A DNA stretch of 64,000 bases from Comamonadaceae bacterium. GTDB lineage: Bacteria > Pseudomonadota > Gammaproteobacteria > Burkholderiales > Burkholderiaceae_C. A program made the translations under genes and the position numbers. Position 1 is the stretch's first letter, and each line of letters begins with the position of its first letter. This document shows, one piece after another, positions 43,052-52,958 of the stretch. The stretch spans positions 1 to 64,000 of the forward strand of contig CANEXF010000001.1 of the NCBI GenBank assembly GCA_947443645.1. Direction: 5' to 3'. The notes beneath the pieces were generated by a model, which was not told the origin of the DNA, searched no databases, and worked only from the letters and a program-made list of their open reading frames with translations.

Positions 43052-45847
43052 TCAAGGCGCTGCCGCCAGGCCAAAAACCGCAGTCCAGAGGTTTTCAATC
43101 GCGCTGCGTTCAGCCTGCAGCGCCGGGGGTGTGACTTGTGTTGGCTCTTCATTCAGGCGCGCCTGGTGCTGCACGCGCCTGAGTTCCCGATAAGCCTTGG
43201 CGGCTTGCTGACCGACCCCTGGTGGCAGCAGACCCGCAGCCTCGGCATGCAGTAGCAGCGCGATATTGCCAGTGTTTTGAACCAGCGCGGGGTGACGAGC
43301 CGATTGCGACAGCACCAGAAACTGCACCGCAAATTCGGCATCGACCATGCCGCCCACGCTGTGCTTGACATCAAATTTGCCAGCCTTGACGGGATGGGCT
43401 GCGCGGACCTTTTCGCGCATGGCGACGATTTCCTCGCGCAGCAGTGCAAGGTCGCGCGGCGCGGTGATCACGCCCAGTTTGACCTGCTCAAAGCGCTCGC
43501 GCAAGGCCTGGTCGCCCAGAACGAAGCGGGCGCGGGTCATGGCCTGGTGTTCCCAGGTCCAGGCGGTGTTGCTGCCATGCTGCTGTTGGTAGGCGGTGTA
43601 GGCATCAAAGCTGGTGACCAACAGTCCCGAGTTGCCGTTGGGCCGCAACGCCGTGTCGATTTCGTAGAGGTCGCCTTCGCCGGTCTTGACGGTCAGCCAG
43701 TTGATCAGCTTGCGCACCAAGGTGGCATAGATTTCTGGCGCCTGCTCATGGCTGTCCTCGTAGACAAATACGATGTCCAGATCGCTGCCATAGCCGAGTT
43801 CCTTGCCACCCAGTTTGCCGTAGGCAATGATGGCGAACTGCGATGTCTCGCGGTGCCGGATCTTCAGGCGTTGCCAGCACCAGTCGGTGGTGATGGCCAG
43901 CACGGCTTCTGCCAGCGCGCTCAAATCGTCTGCCACCTGCTCGACCGTCAGAACGCCTTCAATATCGCGTGCCAGGGTGCGAAATACCTCTGCGTGGTGG
44001 GCCCGGCGCAGCAGGTTCAGGCAGGTCTCTTCGTCGTCCTCGCCGGTGCGCCGCAGCGATGCCAGGCGCAACTGCAACTCCTTGCTAAAGACTTCCCGGT
44101 CAAAGCGCTCGCGCAGCAACTCGTCGCTGGCGAGCTCATCTATCACGCCAGGGTGCTTGAGCAGATAGCGCGCAGGCCATTTGGCCGCGCCCAGCAAGCG
44201 CAGCAGGCGAAGGTGCACGGCGGGGCGCTCCAGCAGCATCGCCAGATAGCTCTCGCGCCTGAGCAGGGGTTCTATCCAGTCAACGATGCGCACGGCCGCT
44301 TCTTCGCTCACGCTGCCCTCACGCAACCACAGGGCGGTGCGCTGCACCAGTTGCGCCAGGCGGGCACGCGACTCATCACGCAGCGCCAGCACCTTGGGAT
44401 GCTTGCGCCAAAGCGCCACGCGCACGCGAAATTGCTCGGGCCATTGCGCCGACAGATTCTCCAGAAGCTCGTCGAGCTGCTGCGCTGGCTTTGCGTTGTT
44501 GGCACCGGCTGGCGTCGACTTGATGCAGCGCTTGCACTCGGGATTGCCGCCCAGCAGCTTGTCAAACTCCTGCGCCACCAGCTCGCGGTGTGTGTCCAGC
44601 TCGCCGAGAAAGCCGCAGCAATCGGGATAGGCCATGGTTTGTGAAATCCAGGCCAGATCGTCATCACGCGTTGGCAGCACATGGGTCTGCTGGTCGTCCA
44701 GGTACTGGATGCGATGCTCCACGCGGCGCAAGAACACATAGGCCCGCGCCAATGCGTCTGCTGTTTCCTGCGGCATCAGGCCGGCATCGGCCAGCCGCTG
44801 CAGCGCGTCTACTGTTGGCCGGGTTCGCAGTTCGGGAAACTGCCCGCCGCGAACGACTTGCAGCAGCTGCACTGTGAATTCAATTTCACGAATGCCCCCG
44901 CGCGATATCTTTACATCGTTGGCGCGCTCCGGGTGACCCGCGCAGCGCTTGGCTGCATGCTCGCGAATCTGCCGGTGCAATATGCGCAGCGCATCAAAGA
45001 CGTTGTAGTCAAGGTAGCGCCTGAACACAAAGGGCAGCACCACGGCGCTCAATGCAAGCGCAGAGCCGTTTTTACGGCATTCAAACGGGGCCACGACACG
45101 GCTTTTAAGCCAGGCAAAGCGCTCCCATTCCCGGCCTTGCGCCTGAAAATAGTCTTCCAGCGCACTCAGTGATATGGCGGCTGGACCTGAATTGCCATTG
45201 GGCCGCAAGGCCAGGTCGACACGGAACACAAAGCCGTGCTCGGTGGTCTCGCCAATCAGGCTGAAGATGGCCTTGACCTGGCGCGCAAAGTACTCGTGAT
45301 TGGAGATTTGTCCCCGGCCGTCAGCGCGGCCCGCGGTTTCGCCGTCCTGGTCATAAACGTAAATCAGGTCGATGTCACTCGAGACATTGAGCTCTCTTGC
45401 GCCCAGCTTGCCCATGCCCACGATCCACATCTGGGCTTTTTTGGTCTGTGGGCTGTCGGTGTCCTGGCAGCGTGGCGCGCCATGCGCTTCATCGAGAATT
45501 CTTTGCGACTCCAGGGCCGCGACTTCGAGCGCGAATTCGGCCAGCGCTGTCATGGCGCGGGTCACGATGCCCAAAGTCGCAGGGTTGCCTGGGCCTGCAT
45601 CACAATCGAGCACCACCAGGCGCTCTATCACCAGCTGGCGCAGCACCCGCAGCGCCGCGCCGGTTTCCAGTTGCCGGGCCAGCAGGGCTTGCAGTGCCTG
45701 CTCCATGCCTGGGCGTTGCGGCTCGCCTGCGGGCAACAAGTCCAGCTCATCTGCATAGCGTCGGCGTATGCGCTGCACAAACCGTGAATAAGCGGAAGCG
45801 GTTGGTATGGCCTCGGAACTTGCATCCCCGGCTGAGCTGGCGGTCAT
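43052..45847 (-). CDS. glnE: Bifunctional glutamine synthetase adenylyltransferase/deadenylase
   Basis: About 931 aa; controls GlnA activity by attaching or removing AMP in response to PII. Two nucleotidyltransferase halves: GMGKLGARELNVSSDIDLIY (deadenylase) and AYGKLGGKELGYGSDLDIVF (adenylyltransferase), each with the DxD metal pair. A linker follows each, and a C-terminal helical region ends near LRRVQHQARLNEEP. Candidate starts are ATG 45847 and ATG 45856; none has a strong Shine-Dalgarno. The 5' end abuts the divergent yhdP start. Confidence 0.95.
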   Translation of the reverse strand: MTASSAGDASSEAIPTASAYSRFVQRIRRRYADELDLLPAGEPQRPGMEQALQALLARQLETGAALRVLRQLVIERLVVLDCDAGPGNPATLGIVTRAMTALAEFALEVAALESQRILDEAHGAPRCQDTDSPQTKKAQMWIVGMGKLGARELNVSSDIDLIYVYDQDGETAGRADGRGQISNHEYFARQVKAIFSLIGETTEHGFVFRVDLALRPNGNSGPAAISLSALEDYFQAQGREWERFAWLKSRVVAPFECRKNGSALALSAVVLPFVFRRYLDYNVFDALRILHRQIREHAAKRCAGHPERANDVKISRGGIREIEFTVQLLQVVRGGQFPELRTRPTVDALQRLADAGLMPQETADALARAYVFLRRVEHRIQYLDDQQTHVLPTRDDDLAWISQTMAYPDCCGFLGELDTHRELVAQEFDKLLGGNPECKRCIKSTPAGANNAKPAQQLDELLENLSAQWPEQFRVRVALWRKHPKVLALRDESRARLAQLVQRTALWLREGSVSEEAAVRIVDWIEPLLRRESYLAMLLERPAVHLRLLRLLGAAKWPARYLLKHPGVIDELASDELLRERFDREVFSKELQLRLASLRRTGEDDEETCLNLLRRAHHAEVFRTLARDIEGVLTVEQVADDLSALAEAVLAITTDWCWQRLKIRHRETSQFAIIAYGKLGGKELGYGSDLDIVFVYEDSHEQAPEIYATLVRKLINWLTVKTGEGDLYEIDTALRPNGNSGLLVTSFDAYTAYQQQHGSNTAWTWEHQAMTRARFVLGDQALRERFEQVKLGVITAPRDLALLREEIVAMREKVRAAHPVKAGKFDVKHSVGGMVDAEFAVQFLVLSQSARHPALVQNTGNIALLLHAEAAGLLPPGVGQQAAKAYRELRRVQHQARLNEEPTQVTPPALQAERSAIENLWTAVFGLAAAP

Positions 45848-45854
45848 AATTCTC

Positions 45855-48800
45855 ATGTCAATGGACCAAACGATTCCCTTTTTGCAAACTCTGGCATCGC
45901 GTCGCATGCGCTGGCTGGCCACTGCCGCACGCAGCCTGTTTTGGCTCGTTGTGTTGCTGTGGCTGTTGTTTGGCGCAAGTTGGGGCGTGCTTCACGGCTG
46001 GATTGTGCCGCGAATCGGTGAATTTCGCCCGCGCCTGGAAATGGCGGCCACCAAGGCATTGGGGGTAAACGTGCGGATTGGACAGATCGTGGCCGAGTCC
46101 ACCGGCATGATTCCCTCGTTTGAGCTGCGTGATGTGGTGTTGCACGACACCCAGGGCCGGGAAGCCCTGCGATTGCCGCGCGTTGTTGCTGCGCTGTCAC
46201 CGGCTTCGCTTTGGGGCATGGGTTTCGATCAGTTGGTCATTGACCATCCGGTGCTGGAGGTGCGGCGCGCAGCTGACGGAAGGGTATTCGTAGGCGGCCT
46301 CGACGTGTCACAAAACCGCAGCGACAGCAGCGCAGTGCTTGACTGGTTTTTTTCCCAAGCCGAATTCTCCATACGCAGCGGCACGCTCAGCTGGACCGAC
46401 GAGTTGCGCCAGGCGGCGCCGTTGACACTGACTCAGGTTGATGCGGTACTGCGCAACGGACGTCATCGCCACGCCATGCGGCTGGATGCGACGCCACCTC
46501 CTCAGTGGGGTGACCGCTTTAGTCTGCGCGGCATCTTCAGGCAACCCCTGCTTTCGACAGATGCCGGCCAATGGATGGACTGGTCAGGTCAGTTGTATGC
46601 CGAGTTCAGTCGCGTCGATGTGTCGCGCATCAGGCAGTACGCCAGCCCGGACACGCTGGGCATTGAGGTCAGGTCGGGCAACGGCAGCCTGCGTGCCTGG
46701 GCTGACCTCAAAGCTGGGCGGATTGTTGGTGGCACGGCCGATGTCTCGCTCAACGATGTCGATGCCCAGCTGGGCAAAGCGCTGGAGTCCTTGTCGCTGG
46801 CGTCGGTTGCTGGCCGTTTCGGTGGCCAGCAGCTCGCCACCGGATTTGAGCTGACGACCGAGGGTTTGCAGTTCAGTACCAAGGACGGTTTACAGTGGCC
46901 GGGCGGCAATCTGAAGCTGCTTCACACCGGCGCGCAAGGTCAGACCGGCGAGCAAAACGAACTCAAGGCCGACAAGCTCGATCTGGCCACACTGGCTCAG
47001 ATTGCGAACCGCTTGCCTCTGGGCGCTCAAACCCACGCGCTGCTGGCCTCCTATGCGCCCAAGGGACTCCTAGAGTCCGTGCAGGCCCGCTGGCGTTCGC
47101 CGGACGCTGGGCCCGTGACTTATTCGGCGCAGGGCCGGGTGACCGGCTTTGAAGTCGCGTCGCAGCCCAGGCCCGCGCTGCTGCGCACCACGGCCTCAGG
47201 CCAGGAGCTGCGCGAGTCGCCGGGCCGGCCCGGGGTGAGCGGCGCGGCCATTGACTTTGACCTGACGCAGGCAGGCGGCAAGGCTAGCGTGAAAATTGTT
47301 GATGGCGCACTTGATTTTCCTGGGGTGTTCGAAGACTCGCGTGTTCCCATGAGCCAGTTGTCCATGGACGCGCAATGGAAGCTCGGGAGTGGAAAAGTTG
47401 ATGTGCAATTGCGCAATATCCGTTTTTCAAACGCCGATGCGGAAGGCCTGGCGCAGGTCAGCTGGCAATCCGGTGAGCCGCAAGCCAGTTCAGCGCTTGC
47501 TGGCGGGCCTGCTGACAACTCGCTCGGCCTGCTGGATCTGCAGGGCAGCCTGAGCCGCGGCGATGGCGCCAGGGTGCACCGCTATCTGCCGCTGGTGTTG
47601 CCTGAGCGTGTCAGGCACTATGTGCGCGACTCGGTTGTGCAGGGCGCCCTCAGTGACGTGAAGTTCAAAGTCAAAGGGCCGGTTGATTCGATTCCGTTTT
47701 CCAACCCTGCGCAAGGCGAATTCAAGGTGTCGGCCCGCATGCACAACGGCCACTTTGCCTACGTGCCCAAGCTGGTGCAGCCCAAGGACGCGTTGCCCTG
47801 GCCGGCGCTGACTGATCTCAGCGGCGAGCTGGTCTTTAACCGGGCCGCACTGGAAGTCAATGCTGTCAGCGCCAAGATCGCCGGTCTTCAGCTGTTCAAG
47901 GGTGACGCGCGCATTCCCGACCTGATGCATTCGGCCACGGTGGATGTCAATGCGAGTCTCAAAGGCTTGCTGGCGGATGCGCTTGGCTTCGTCAATGGCT
48001 CGCCGCTGAGCGGCATGACATACCAGGCGCTGGGCAAGGCGGTCGCCGGTGGCGCAGCCGACTACCGGGTGCACTTGAGTTTGCCGCTTCACGCGCTGGA
48101 CAAAACCCGTGTGCAGGGCACAGTGACCTTGCCTGGAAACGATGTGCAGTTCACACCCGCCTCCCCCATGCTGGCGCGACTCAAGGGTGCCGCAACATTC
48201 AGTGAGAGCGGCTTCAATGTGGCTGCCGCGCAGGCGCGTTTGCTTGGCGGCGACATACGCTTTGAGGGCGGCTCGCGGCCGGCCGCACGGGTTACGGGTA
48301 GCAGTGGTGATACCGAGGCCAGTGTGGTCTTCAGGGCGCAAGGTCTGTTGACAGCCGAAGGGGTCAGGCAAGCCAAGGACCTGGGTTTTGTCTCGCGCAT
48401 GGCCCAAAACGCCAGCGGTAGCGCGGCCTATTCCGCGACCCTGGGATTTCGCCGTGGTGTGGCCGAAGTCACGGTCTCCAGCAGTCTGCAAGGCATGGCG
48501 CTTGGCCTGCCTGCGCCCTTGAACAAGACGGCAGAATCGGCCTTGCCGCTGCGCTTTGAAAATAGCCTGCAGCGTCAGTCCATGGCGCCGGGGCAGGATT
48601 TACATGACCAGTTGAGCCTGACACTGGGTCGGCTCGCCTCTGTGATGTATGTGCGCGATATCACTGGCGATCAGCCGCGTGTGATTCGCGGCAGCATTGG
48701 CGTCGGGCTTGAGGCGGGCGATGCCGCACCTACGCCGGTCAATGGCGTGGCGGCCAGCGTCAATCTGGCCAAGGTGGACCTGGATGCCTGGGAGAAAATC

Positions 48801-50024
48801 CTTTCCAGCGTTGCCGGCAGCAGTGTGGCGGCAGCGCCGGGTCAAAGTGGTTTTCAGGTTTCGGCACTGGCTTACCTGCCGACGCAAATGGCCATACGTG
48901 CCAAGGAGTTGCTGGTCCAGGGTCGCAAGCTCAACAACGTGGTGTTGGGCGGAACGCGCGAGGGGCTGAACTGGCGCGCCAATATTGATGCAACAGAGCT
49001 CAATGGTTACCTCGAGTTTCGTCAGCCCGGCAGCAGCGGTCCGGGCCGCGTGTATGCCCGGCTCTCGCGCCTGAGTCTGGGGCAAAGTACGGCCAGCGAA
49101 GTGGAGTCCATACTGGACGAGCAACCGGCGAATATTCCGGCGCTGGACATTGTGGTGGACGATCTGGAACTGCGTGGCAAGAAACTTGGCCGCATTGAGA
49201 TCGACGCTGTAAACCGTGCCGCACTTGCGGTCTCCCGAGACGGCGGTGCGCGTGAGTGGCGCCTCAACAAATTCAACATCACTTTGCCTGAAGCGGTACT
49301 CACTGCCAGCGGCAACTGGGTGGCTGTCAATGCGCAGGCGCCGGCTGGTGCGCCAGCCGCCGCACGTTCACCGCGCGCTCTGGCAGAGCGCAGGCGCACG
49401 GTAATGAATTTCAAGCTCGACATCGCCGACTCCGGTGAGTTGCTCAAACGTTTTGGCATGAATGACGTGATCCGCCGCGGCAAGGGGAAAATGGAAGGGC
49501 AGGTGGCTTGGCTGGGTTCGCCGCTTAGCCTGGATTACCCCAGTATGAGTGGCCAGTTCAACGTGAATATCGAGGCGGGTCAGTTCATGAAAGCCGATCC
49601 GGGTATTGCCAAGTTGCTTGGTGTGTTGAGCCTGCAGTCATTGCCCAGGCGCTTGACGCTGGACTTCAGGGATGTTTTTTCTGAAGGTTTTGCTTTTGAT
49701 TTTGTACGCGGTGATGTCACTATCAGCCAGGGGCTGGCCGCCACCAACAACCTGCAAATGAAAGGTGTGAATGCGGCCGTTCTCATGGAGGGCAGCGCCG
49801 ATATTGCCAAAGAAACGCAGGACCTCAAGGTGGTGGTGGTGCCGGAGATCAACGCCGGAACGGCTTCGTTGATTGCCACGGCCATCAACCCGGCGATAGG
49901 CTTGGGAAGTTTCCTGGCCCAGTACTTTTTGCGTCGACCGTTAATTCAGGCCAACACGCAGGAATTTCATATCGACGGCAGTTGGACCGACCCCAGAATT
50001 TCCAGGATCGAGAGCAAGCCATGA
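45855..50024 (+). CDS. yhdP: YhdP-family AsmA-like protein
   Basis: About 1389 aa, anchored by one N-terminal helix (LFWLVVLLWLLFGASWGVLH) with a very large periplasmic beta-rich body, as in YhdP/AsmA/TamB bridge proteins that move phospholipids to the outer membrane. Family segments include RPRLEMAATKALGVNVRIG (N-terminal DUF3971-type region) and the C-terminal AsmA-like region FVRGDVTISQGLAATNNLQM and GLGSFLAQYFLRRPL. Possible starts are 45855, 45861 and 45906; the earliest two overlap the glnE 5' end. Its stop overlaps the nitrilase start (ATGA). Confidence 0.92.
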   Translation: MSMDQTIPFLQTLASRRMRWLATAARSLFWLVVLLWLLFGASWGVLHGWIVPRIGEFRPRLEMAATKALGVNVRIGQIVAESTGMIPSFELRDVVLHDTQGREALRLPRVVAALSPASLWGMGFDQLVIDHPVLEVRRAADGRVFVGGLDVSQNRSDSSAVLDWFFSQAEFSIRSGTLSWTDELRQAAPLTLTQVDAVLRNGRHRHAMRLDATPPPQWGDRFSLRGIFRQPLLSTDAGQWMDWSGQLYAEFSRVDVSRIRQYASPDTLGIEVRSGNGSLRAWADLKAGRIVGGTADVSLNDVDAQLGKALESLSLASVAGRFGGQQLATGFELTTEGLQFSTKDGLQWPGGNLKLLHTGAQGQTGEQNELKADKLDLATLAQIANRLPLGAQTHALLASYAPKGLLESVQARWRSPDAGPVTYSAQGRVTGFEVASQPRPALLRTTASGQELRESPGRPGVSGAAIDFDLTQAGGKASVKIVDGALDFPGVFEDSRVPMSQLSMDAQWKLGSGKVDVQLRNIRFSNADAEGLAQVSWQSGEPQASSALAGGPADNSLGLLDLQGSLSRGDGARVHRYLPLVLPERVRHYVRDSVVQGALSDVKFKVKGPVDSIPFSNPAQGEFKVSARMHNGHFAYVPKLVQPKDALPWPALTDLSGELVFNRAALEVNAVSAKIAGLQLFKGDARIPDLMHSATVDVNASLKGLLADALGFVNGSPLSGMTYQALGKAVAGGAADYRVHLSLPLHALDKTRVQGTVTLPGNDVQFTPASPMLARLKGAATFSESGFNVAAAQARLLGGDIRFEGGSRPAARVTGSSGDTEASVVFRAQGLLTAEGVRQAKDLGFVSRMAQNASGSAAYSATLGFRRGVAEVTVSSSLQGMALGLPAPLNKTAESALPLRFENSLQRQSMAPGQDLHDQLSLTLGRLASVMYVRDITGDQPRVIRGSIGVGLEAGDAAPTPVNGVAASVNLAKVDLDAWEKILSSVAGSSVAAAPGQSGFQVSALAYLPTQMAIRAKELLVQGRKLNNVVLGGTREGLNWRANIDATELNGYLEFRQPGSSGPGRVYARLSRLSLGQSTASEVESILDEQPANIPALDIVVDDLELRGKKLGRIEIDAVNRAALAVSRDGGAREWRLNKFNITLPEAVLTASGNWVAVNAQAPAGAPAAARSPRALAERRRTVMNFKLDIADSGELLKRFGMNDVIRRGKGKMEGQVAWLGSPLSLDYPSMSGQFNVNIEAGQFMKADPGIAKLLGVLSLQSLPRRLTLDFRDVFSEGFAFDFVRGDVTISQGLAATNNLQMKGVNAAVLMEGSADIAKETQDLKVVVVPEINAGTASLIATAINPAIGLGSFLAQYFLRRPLIQANTQEFHIDGSWTDPRISRIESKP

Positions 50025-50827
50025 AGGTTGCCGCGATCCAGATGGTTTCGGCGACGGATCCTCAGGCTAACCGCGATACTGCCCGACGGCTGCTGGCGCA
50101 GGCCGCCAGTGAGGGCGCCGAGCTGGCCGTGCTGCCCGAATATTTTTGCCTGCTCGGCCTCAAAGACACCGACAAATTGCAGATCGCGGAGCGGCCTGGA
50201 CAGGGACCGTGCCAGGATTTTTTGAGCCAATGTGCGCGTGATTTCAATTTGTGGATTGTGGGCGGAACGCTGCCTCTGGTGAGCGATCAACCGGATCGGG
50301 TGTTCAACAGCAGCCTGGTGTACGACCCGTCTGGCCAGCTGGTCGCACGCTATGACAAGATGCATTTGTTTTACTTTGACAATGGCCAGGAGCGCTACGA
50401 TGAGTCGCGCGTGTTGCAGCCTGGCAGGCAGGTCGTGGGCTTTGAGTTGGCGTCTGTCGACGGCAACAGCTACCGCATCGGTTTGAGTATTTGCTATGAC
50501 TTGCGCTTTCCAGAGTTGTACCGCGCGCTCAAGGCAGACCTGTTGCTGGTGCCCAGCGCCTTTACGTTTACCACCGGCCAAGCCCACTGGGAACTGCTGC
50601 TGCGCGCCCGCGCGATTGAAAACCTCGCTTACGTGATTGCGCCTGCACAGGGTGGAACCCACGAGAACATGCGCCGCACATGGGGTCACAGCATGGTGGT
50701 CAATCCGTGGGGAAGCATCATGGCTGAACTCGCCGAGGGGCCAGGTGTGGTGATGGCCGAGGTGTTCAAGACCCAGCTTGACGCAGATCGGCTGCGTTTG
50801 CCGGCGCTCGATCACGGGGTGCTATGA
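50021..50827 (+). CDS. Carbon-nitrogen hydrolase (Nit/omega-amidase-like)
   Basis: 268-aa nitrilase-superfamily amidase with the full catalytic triad: Glu40 (AELAVLPEYF), Lys113 (RYDKMHLF) and Cys158 (GLSICYDLRFPELYR). Similar to NitA/Nit2-type enzymes that hydrolyse deaminated glutathione or alpha-keto amides. Start ATG 50021 gives a 4-base overlap with yhdP and fits the fold start MKVAAIQMVSATDP. The stop also overlaps the kinase start by 4 bases. Confidence 0.93.
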   Translation: MKVAAIQMVSATDPQANRDTARRLLAQAASEGAELAVLPEYFCLLGLKDTDKLQIAERPGQGPCQDFLSQCARDFNLWIVGGTLPLVSDQPDRVFNSSLVYDPSGQLVARYDKMHLFYFDNGQERYDESRVLQPGRQVVGFELASVDGNSYRIGLSICYDLRFPELYRALKADLLLVPSAFTFTTGQAHWELLLRARAIENLAYVIAPAQGGTHENMRRTWGHSMVVNPWGSIMAELAEGPGVVMAEVFKTQLDADRLRLPALDHGVL

Positions 50828-52926
50828 GGCAGCTGCCATTCAAACTCAAAAGTCTGGCGGGGCTGAAGTGGGCGCGCCTGCAGGACGGCGTCAGGCGCTC
50901 TGCTCTCTGGATCTTGCTGCTCGCGCTGGTGGTGACGCTGCTGGGCACGCTGGTCTGGCTCGCGGGACGTTATGAGGCCAGCCAGGTTCAAAGTCGTCTA
51001 GAGCGTGATGCGTCTGAAACGGTCGCTGACGTTCGCGCCGGTCTGACGCGCAATATCCAGAGCTTTCAGGCCTTGCAGTCCAGCCAGCGCACACCTGCAT
51101 CCTGGCAGTTGTCGGCTGGCGATCTGCTGATTGAACACAGAGAGATCATGCGCCTGGAGTGGCGCAGTGAGTCGCTTGAGGTGCTTGCCTTTGCTGGTAC
51201 CCCGTACCACGGCGCGGTTTTTGAGCGCCTTGGTCGCAGCAGTGCTCAGGCTGACGTCAGCCTGGCCTGCAACACGGCGCGCCGTCTGAGTGGCCCGGCC
51301 TATTCGGCCAGCTACTTCATGCCGCAAGCCGACGGCCTGGGCCTCGAGTTTCTGGAAATGTGTCTGCCCATCATGGCGGCCGGCCGGCTTGCCGGCTACA
51401 CGGTTGCGACCTATGCGCTGCAGGATGTGCTGGCTGAGTTCGTCGGAAAACAGCTGGGTCGCGGCCAGAGTGTGTCCTTCACCGAGGCTGACGGCACCCG
51501 TCTGGCCATGTACGGAATGCGCTCACGCGGTAGCCGGGTGTATGTGGCCCAGCAGCTGCTTGATCTGCCAGGCAACACGCTGGTGCTCCGACTGGAAAGC
51601 CGGCAAGGCACGCCCGCGTTTTTCCCCAACCTGCTGACTGCGCTGGTCACGGCCATGTCGCTGGCGCTGCTGGCGGTGCTGTTTTTGTTGGCCCGTGACA
51701 TGCGGCGGCGCCTCAAGGTCGAGCATGACCTGGGCGAAGCACTGGCGTTTCGAAAGGCCATGGAGGACTCGGTGCTCACAGGCCTACGTGCGCGCGATCT
51801 TGATGGCCGTATCACTTATGTCAACCCGGCGTTCTGTCAGATGGTGGGTGTCGATGCCAAGGATCTGCTGAACCACAGTTTTCCCTCGCCCTATTGGCCG
51901 CCTGAACTGGCGGAAACCTACCAGCAGCGGCAGGCCATCCGGCTGGCCGAAAACGCTTTGCCGCGTGAGGGGCATGAGTCGGTATTCATGCGGCCTGATG
52001 GCACCCGCTTTCCGGTACTCATCATGGAGGCGCCACTCATCAATGCGGTGGGCAAGCACACCGGCTGGATGAGTGCCATCCTGGACGTGAGCGAGCAACG
52101 GCGGGTTGAAGAATTGTCGCGCGCCAGTCAGGATAGATTGCAGGCTACAGCGCGGCTGGCGATGATTGGCGAAATGGCCTCCCTGTTGAGTCATGAACTG
52201 AACCAGCCCTTGGCTGCCATTTCGAGCTATGCGACCGGTTCGCTTAACTTGCTGAAACACCAAGCCGTCGGCAAAGGGGCCGCCCCTGAGCTTTTGCCGA
52301 TCACGATGTCAGCGAACCATCTCGCAAGCGACATGCAATTGGCAATGGGCCGTATTGCCGAACAGGCGGAACGCGCCGGCAGGGTCATCAGGAGCGTGCA
52401 CGACTTTGTCCGCCGTCGCGACCAGTCGCGCGAGGCCGTGCAGCCACGCGCATTGCTCGAAGCGGTCATGCCGCTGGTGGGCCTGCAGGCGCGCAAGTTG
52501 TCGGTGACGGTCGTCATCGAAGTGGATCCAGCGTGCGCGGCGGTGCTTTGCGACCGCACCATGGTGGAACAGGTGCTGCTGAACTTGTCGCGCAACGGCA
52601 TGCAAGCCATGCATCTTGAGCACTCGGGGTCGGGCCGAGTGGCCAGAATTTTGACCTTGCGCGTCAGGCCGGGCCGTTCGATTGAGGCAAGTGGCTGGGT
52701 TGAGTTTGCGGTGATCGATCGCGGCGAGGGAATATCAGCTGAAGTGGGCGCCCAGTTGTTCACGCCATTTTTCACCACCAAACTCGAAGGCATGGGATTG
52801 GGTTTGAGCTTGTGCCGTACCGTGATTGAGCAGCACGGCGGTCGCCTCGGGTTTGAGGCTGCTCAGCCGCGCGGCACAATTTTCAGCTTCACATTGCCAG
52901 TTGCATTGCCGACCGGCAAGCATTGA
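50824..52926 (+). CDS. Membrane PAS sensor histidine kinase
   Basis: 700 aa. TM helix about 26-47 (LWILLLALVVTLLGTLVWLA), periplasmic sensor about 50-265, TM2 about 272-293, PAS domain about 305-425 (VLTGLRARDLDGRITYVNPA, DVSEQRRVEELSR), HisKA with SHELNQPLAAISSY (His near 457) and a HATPase with N box LLNLSRNGMQAM, IDRGEGIS, LFTPFFTTK and GMGLGLSL. Resembles DctB/FixL-type kinases. Coupled to the amidase upstream and the FixJ-like regulator downstream. The periplasmic ligand cannot be told from sequence. Confidence 0.93.
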   Translation: MRQLPFKLKSLAGLKWARLQDGVRRSALWILLLALVVTLLGTLVWLAGRYEASQVQSRLERDASETVADVRAGLTRNIQSFQALQSSQRTPASWQLSAGDLLIEHREIMRLEWRSESLEVLAFAGTPYHGAVFERLGRSSAQADVSLACNTARRLSGPAYSASYFMPQADGLGLEFLEMCLPIMAAGRLAGYTVATYALQDVLAEFVGKQLGRGQSVSFTEADGTRLAMYGMRSRGSRVYVAQQLLDLPGNTLVLRLESRQGTPAFFPNLLTALVTAMSLALLAVLFLLARDMRRRLKVEHDLGEALAFRKAMEDSVLTGLRARDLDGRITYVNPAFCQMVGVDAKDLLNHSFPSPYWPPELAETYQQRQAIRLAENALPREGHESVFMRPDGTRFPVLIMEAPLINAVGKHTGWMSAILDVSEQRRVEELSRASQDRLQATARLAMIGEMASLLSHELNQPLAAISSYATGSLNLLKHQAVGKGAAPELLPITMSANHLASDMQLAMGRIAEQAERAGRVIRSVHDFVRRRDQSREAVQPRALLEAVMPLVGLQARKLSVTVVIEVDPACAAVLCDRTMVEQVLLNLSRNGMQAMHLEHSGSGRVARILTLRVRPGRSIEASGWVEFAVIDRGEGISAEVGAQLFTPFFTTKLEGMGLGLSLCRTVIEQHGGRLGFEAAQPRGTIFSFTLPVALPTGKH

Positions 52927-52958
52927 ACTACGCATCAGAAAAATTTGCAGAAAAAAGT

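Noticed and set aside
43277..44644. 455-codon plus-strand frame opposite glnE
   Set aside because: Shadow of glnE; composition typical of antisense frames.
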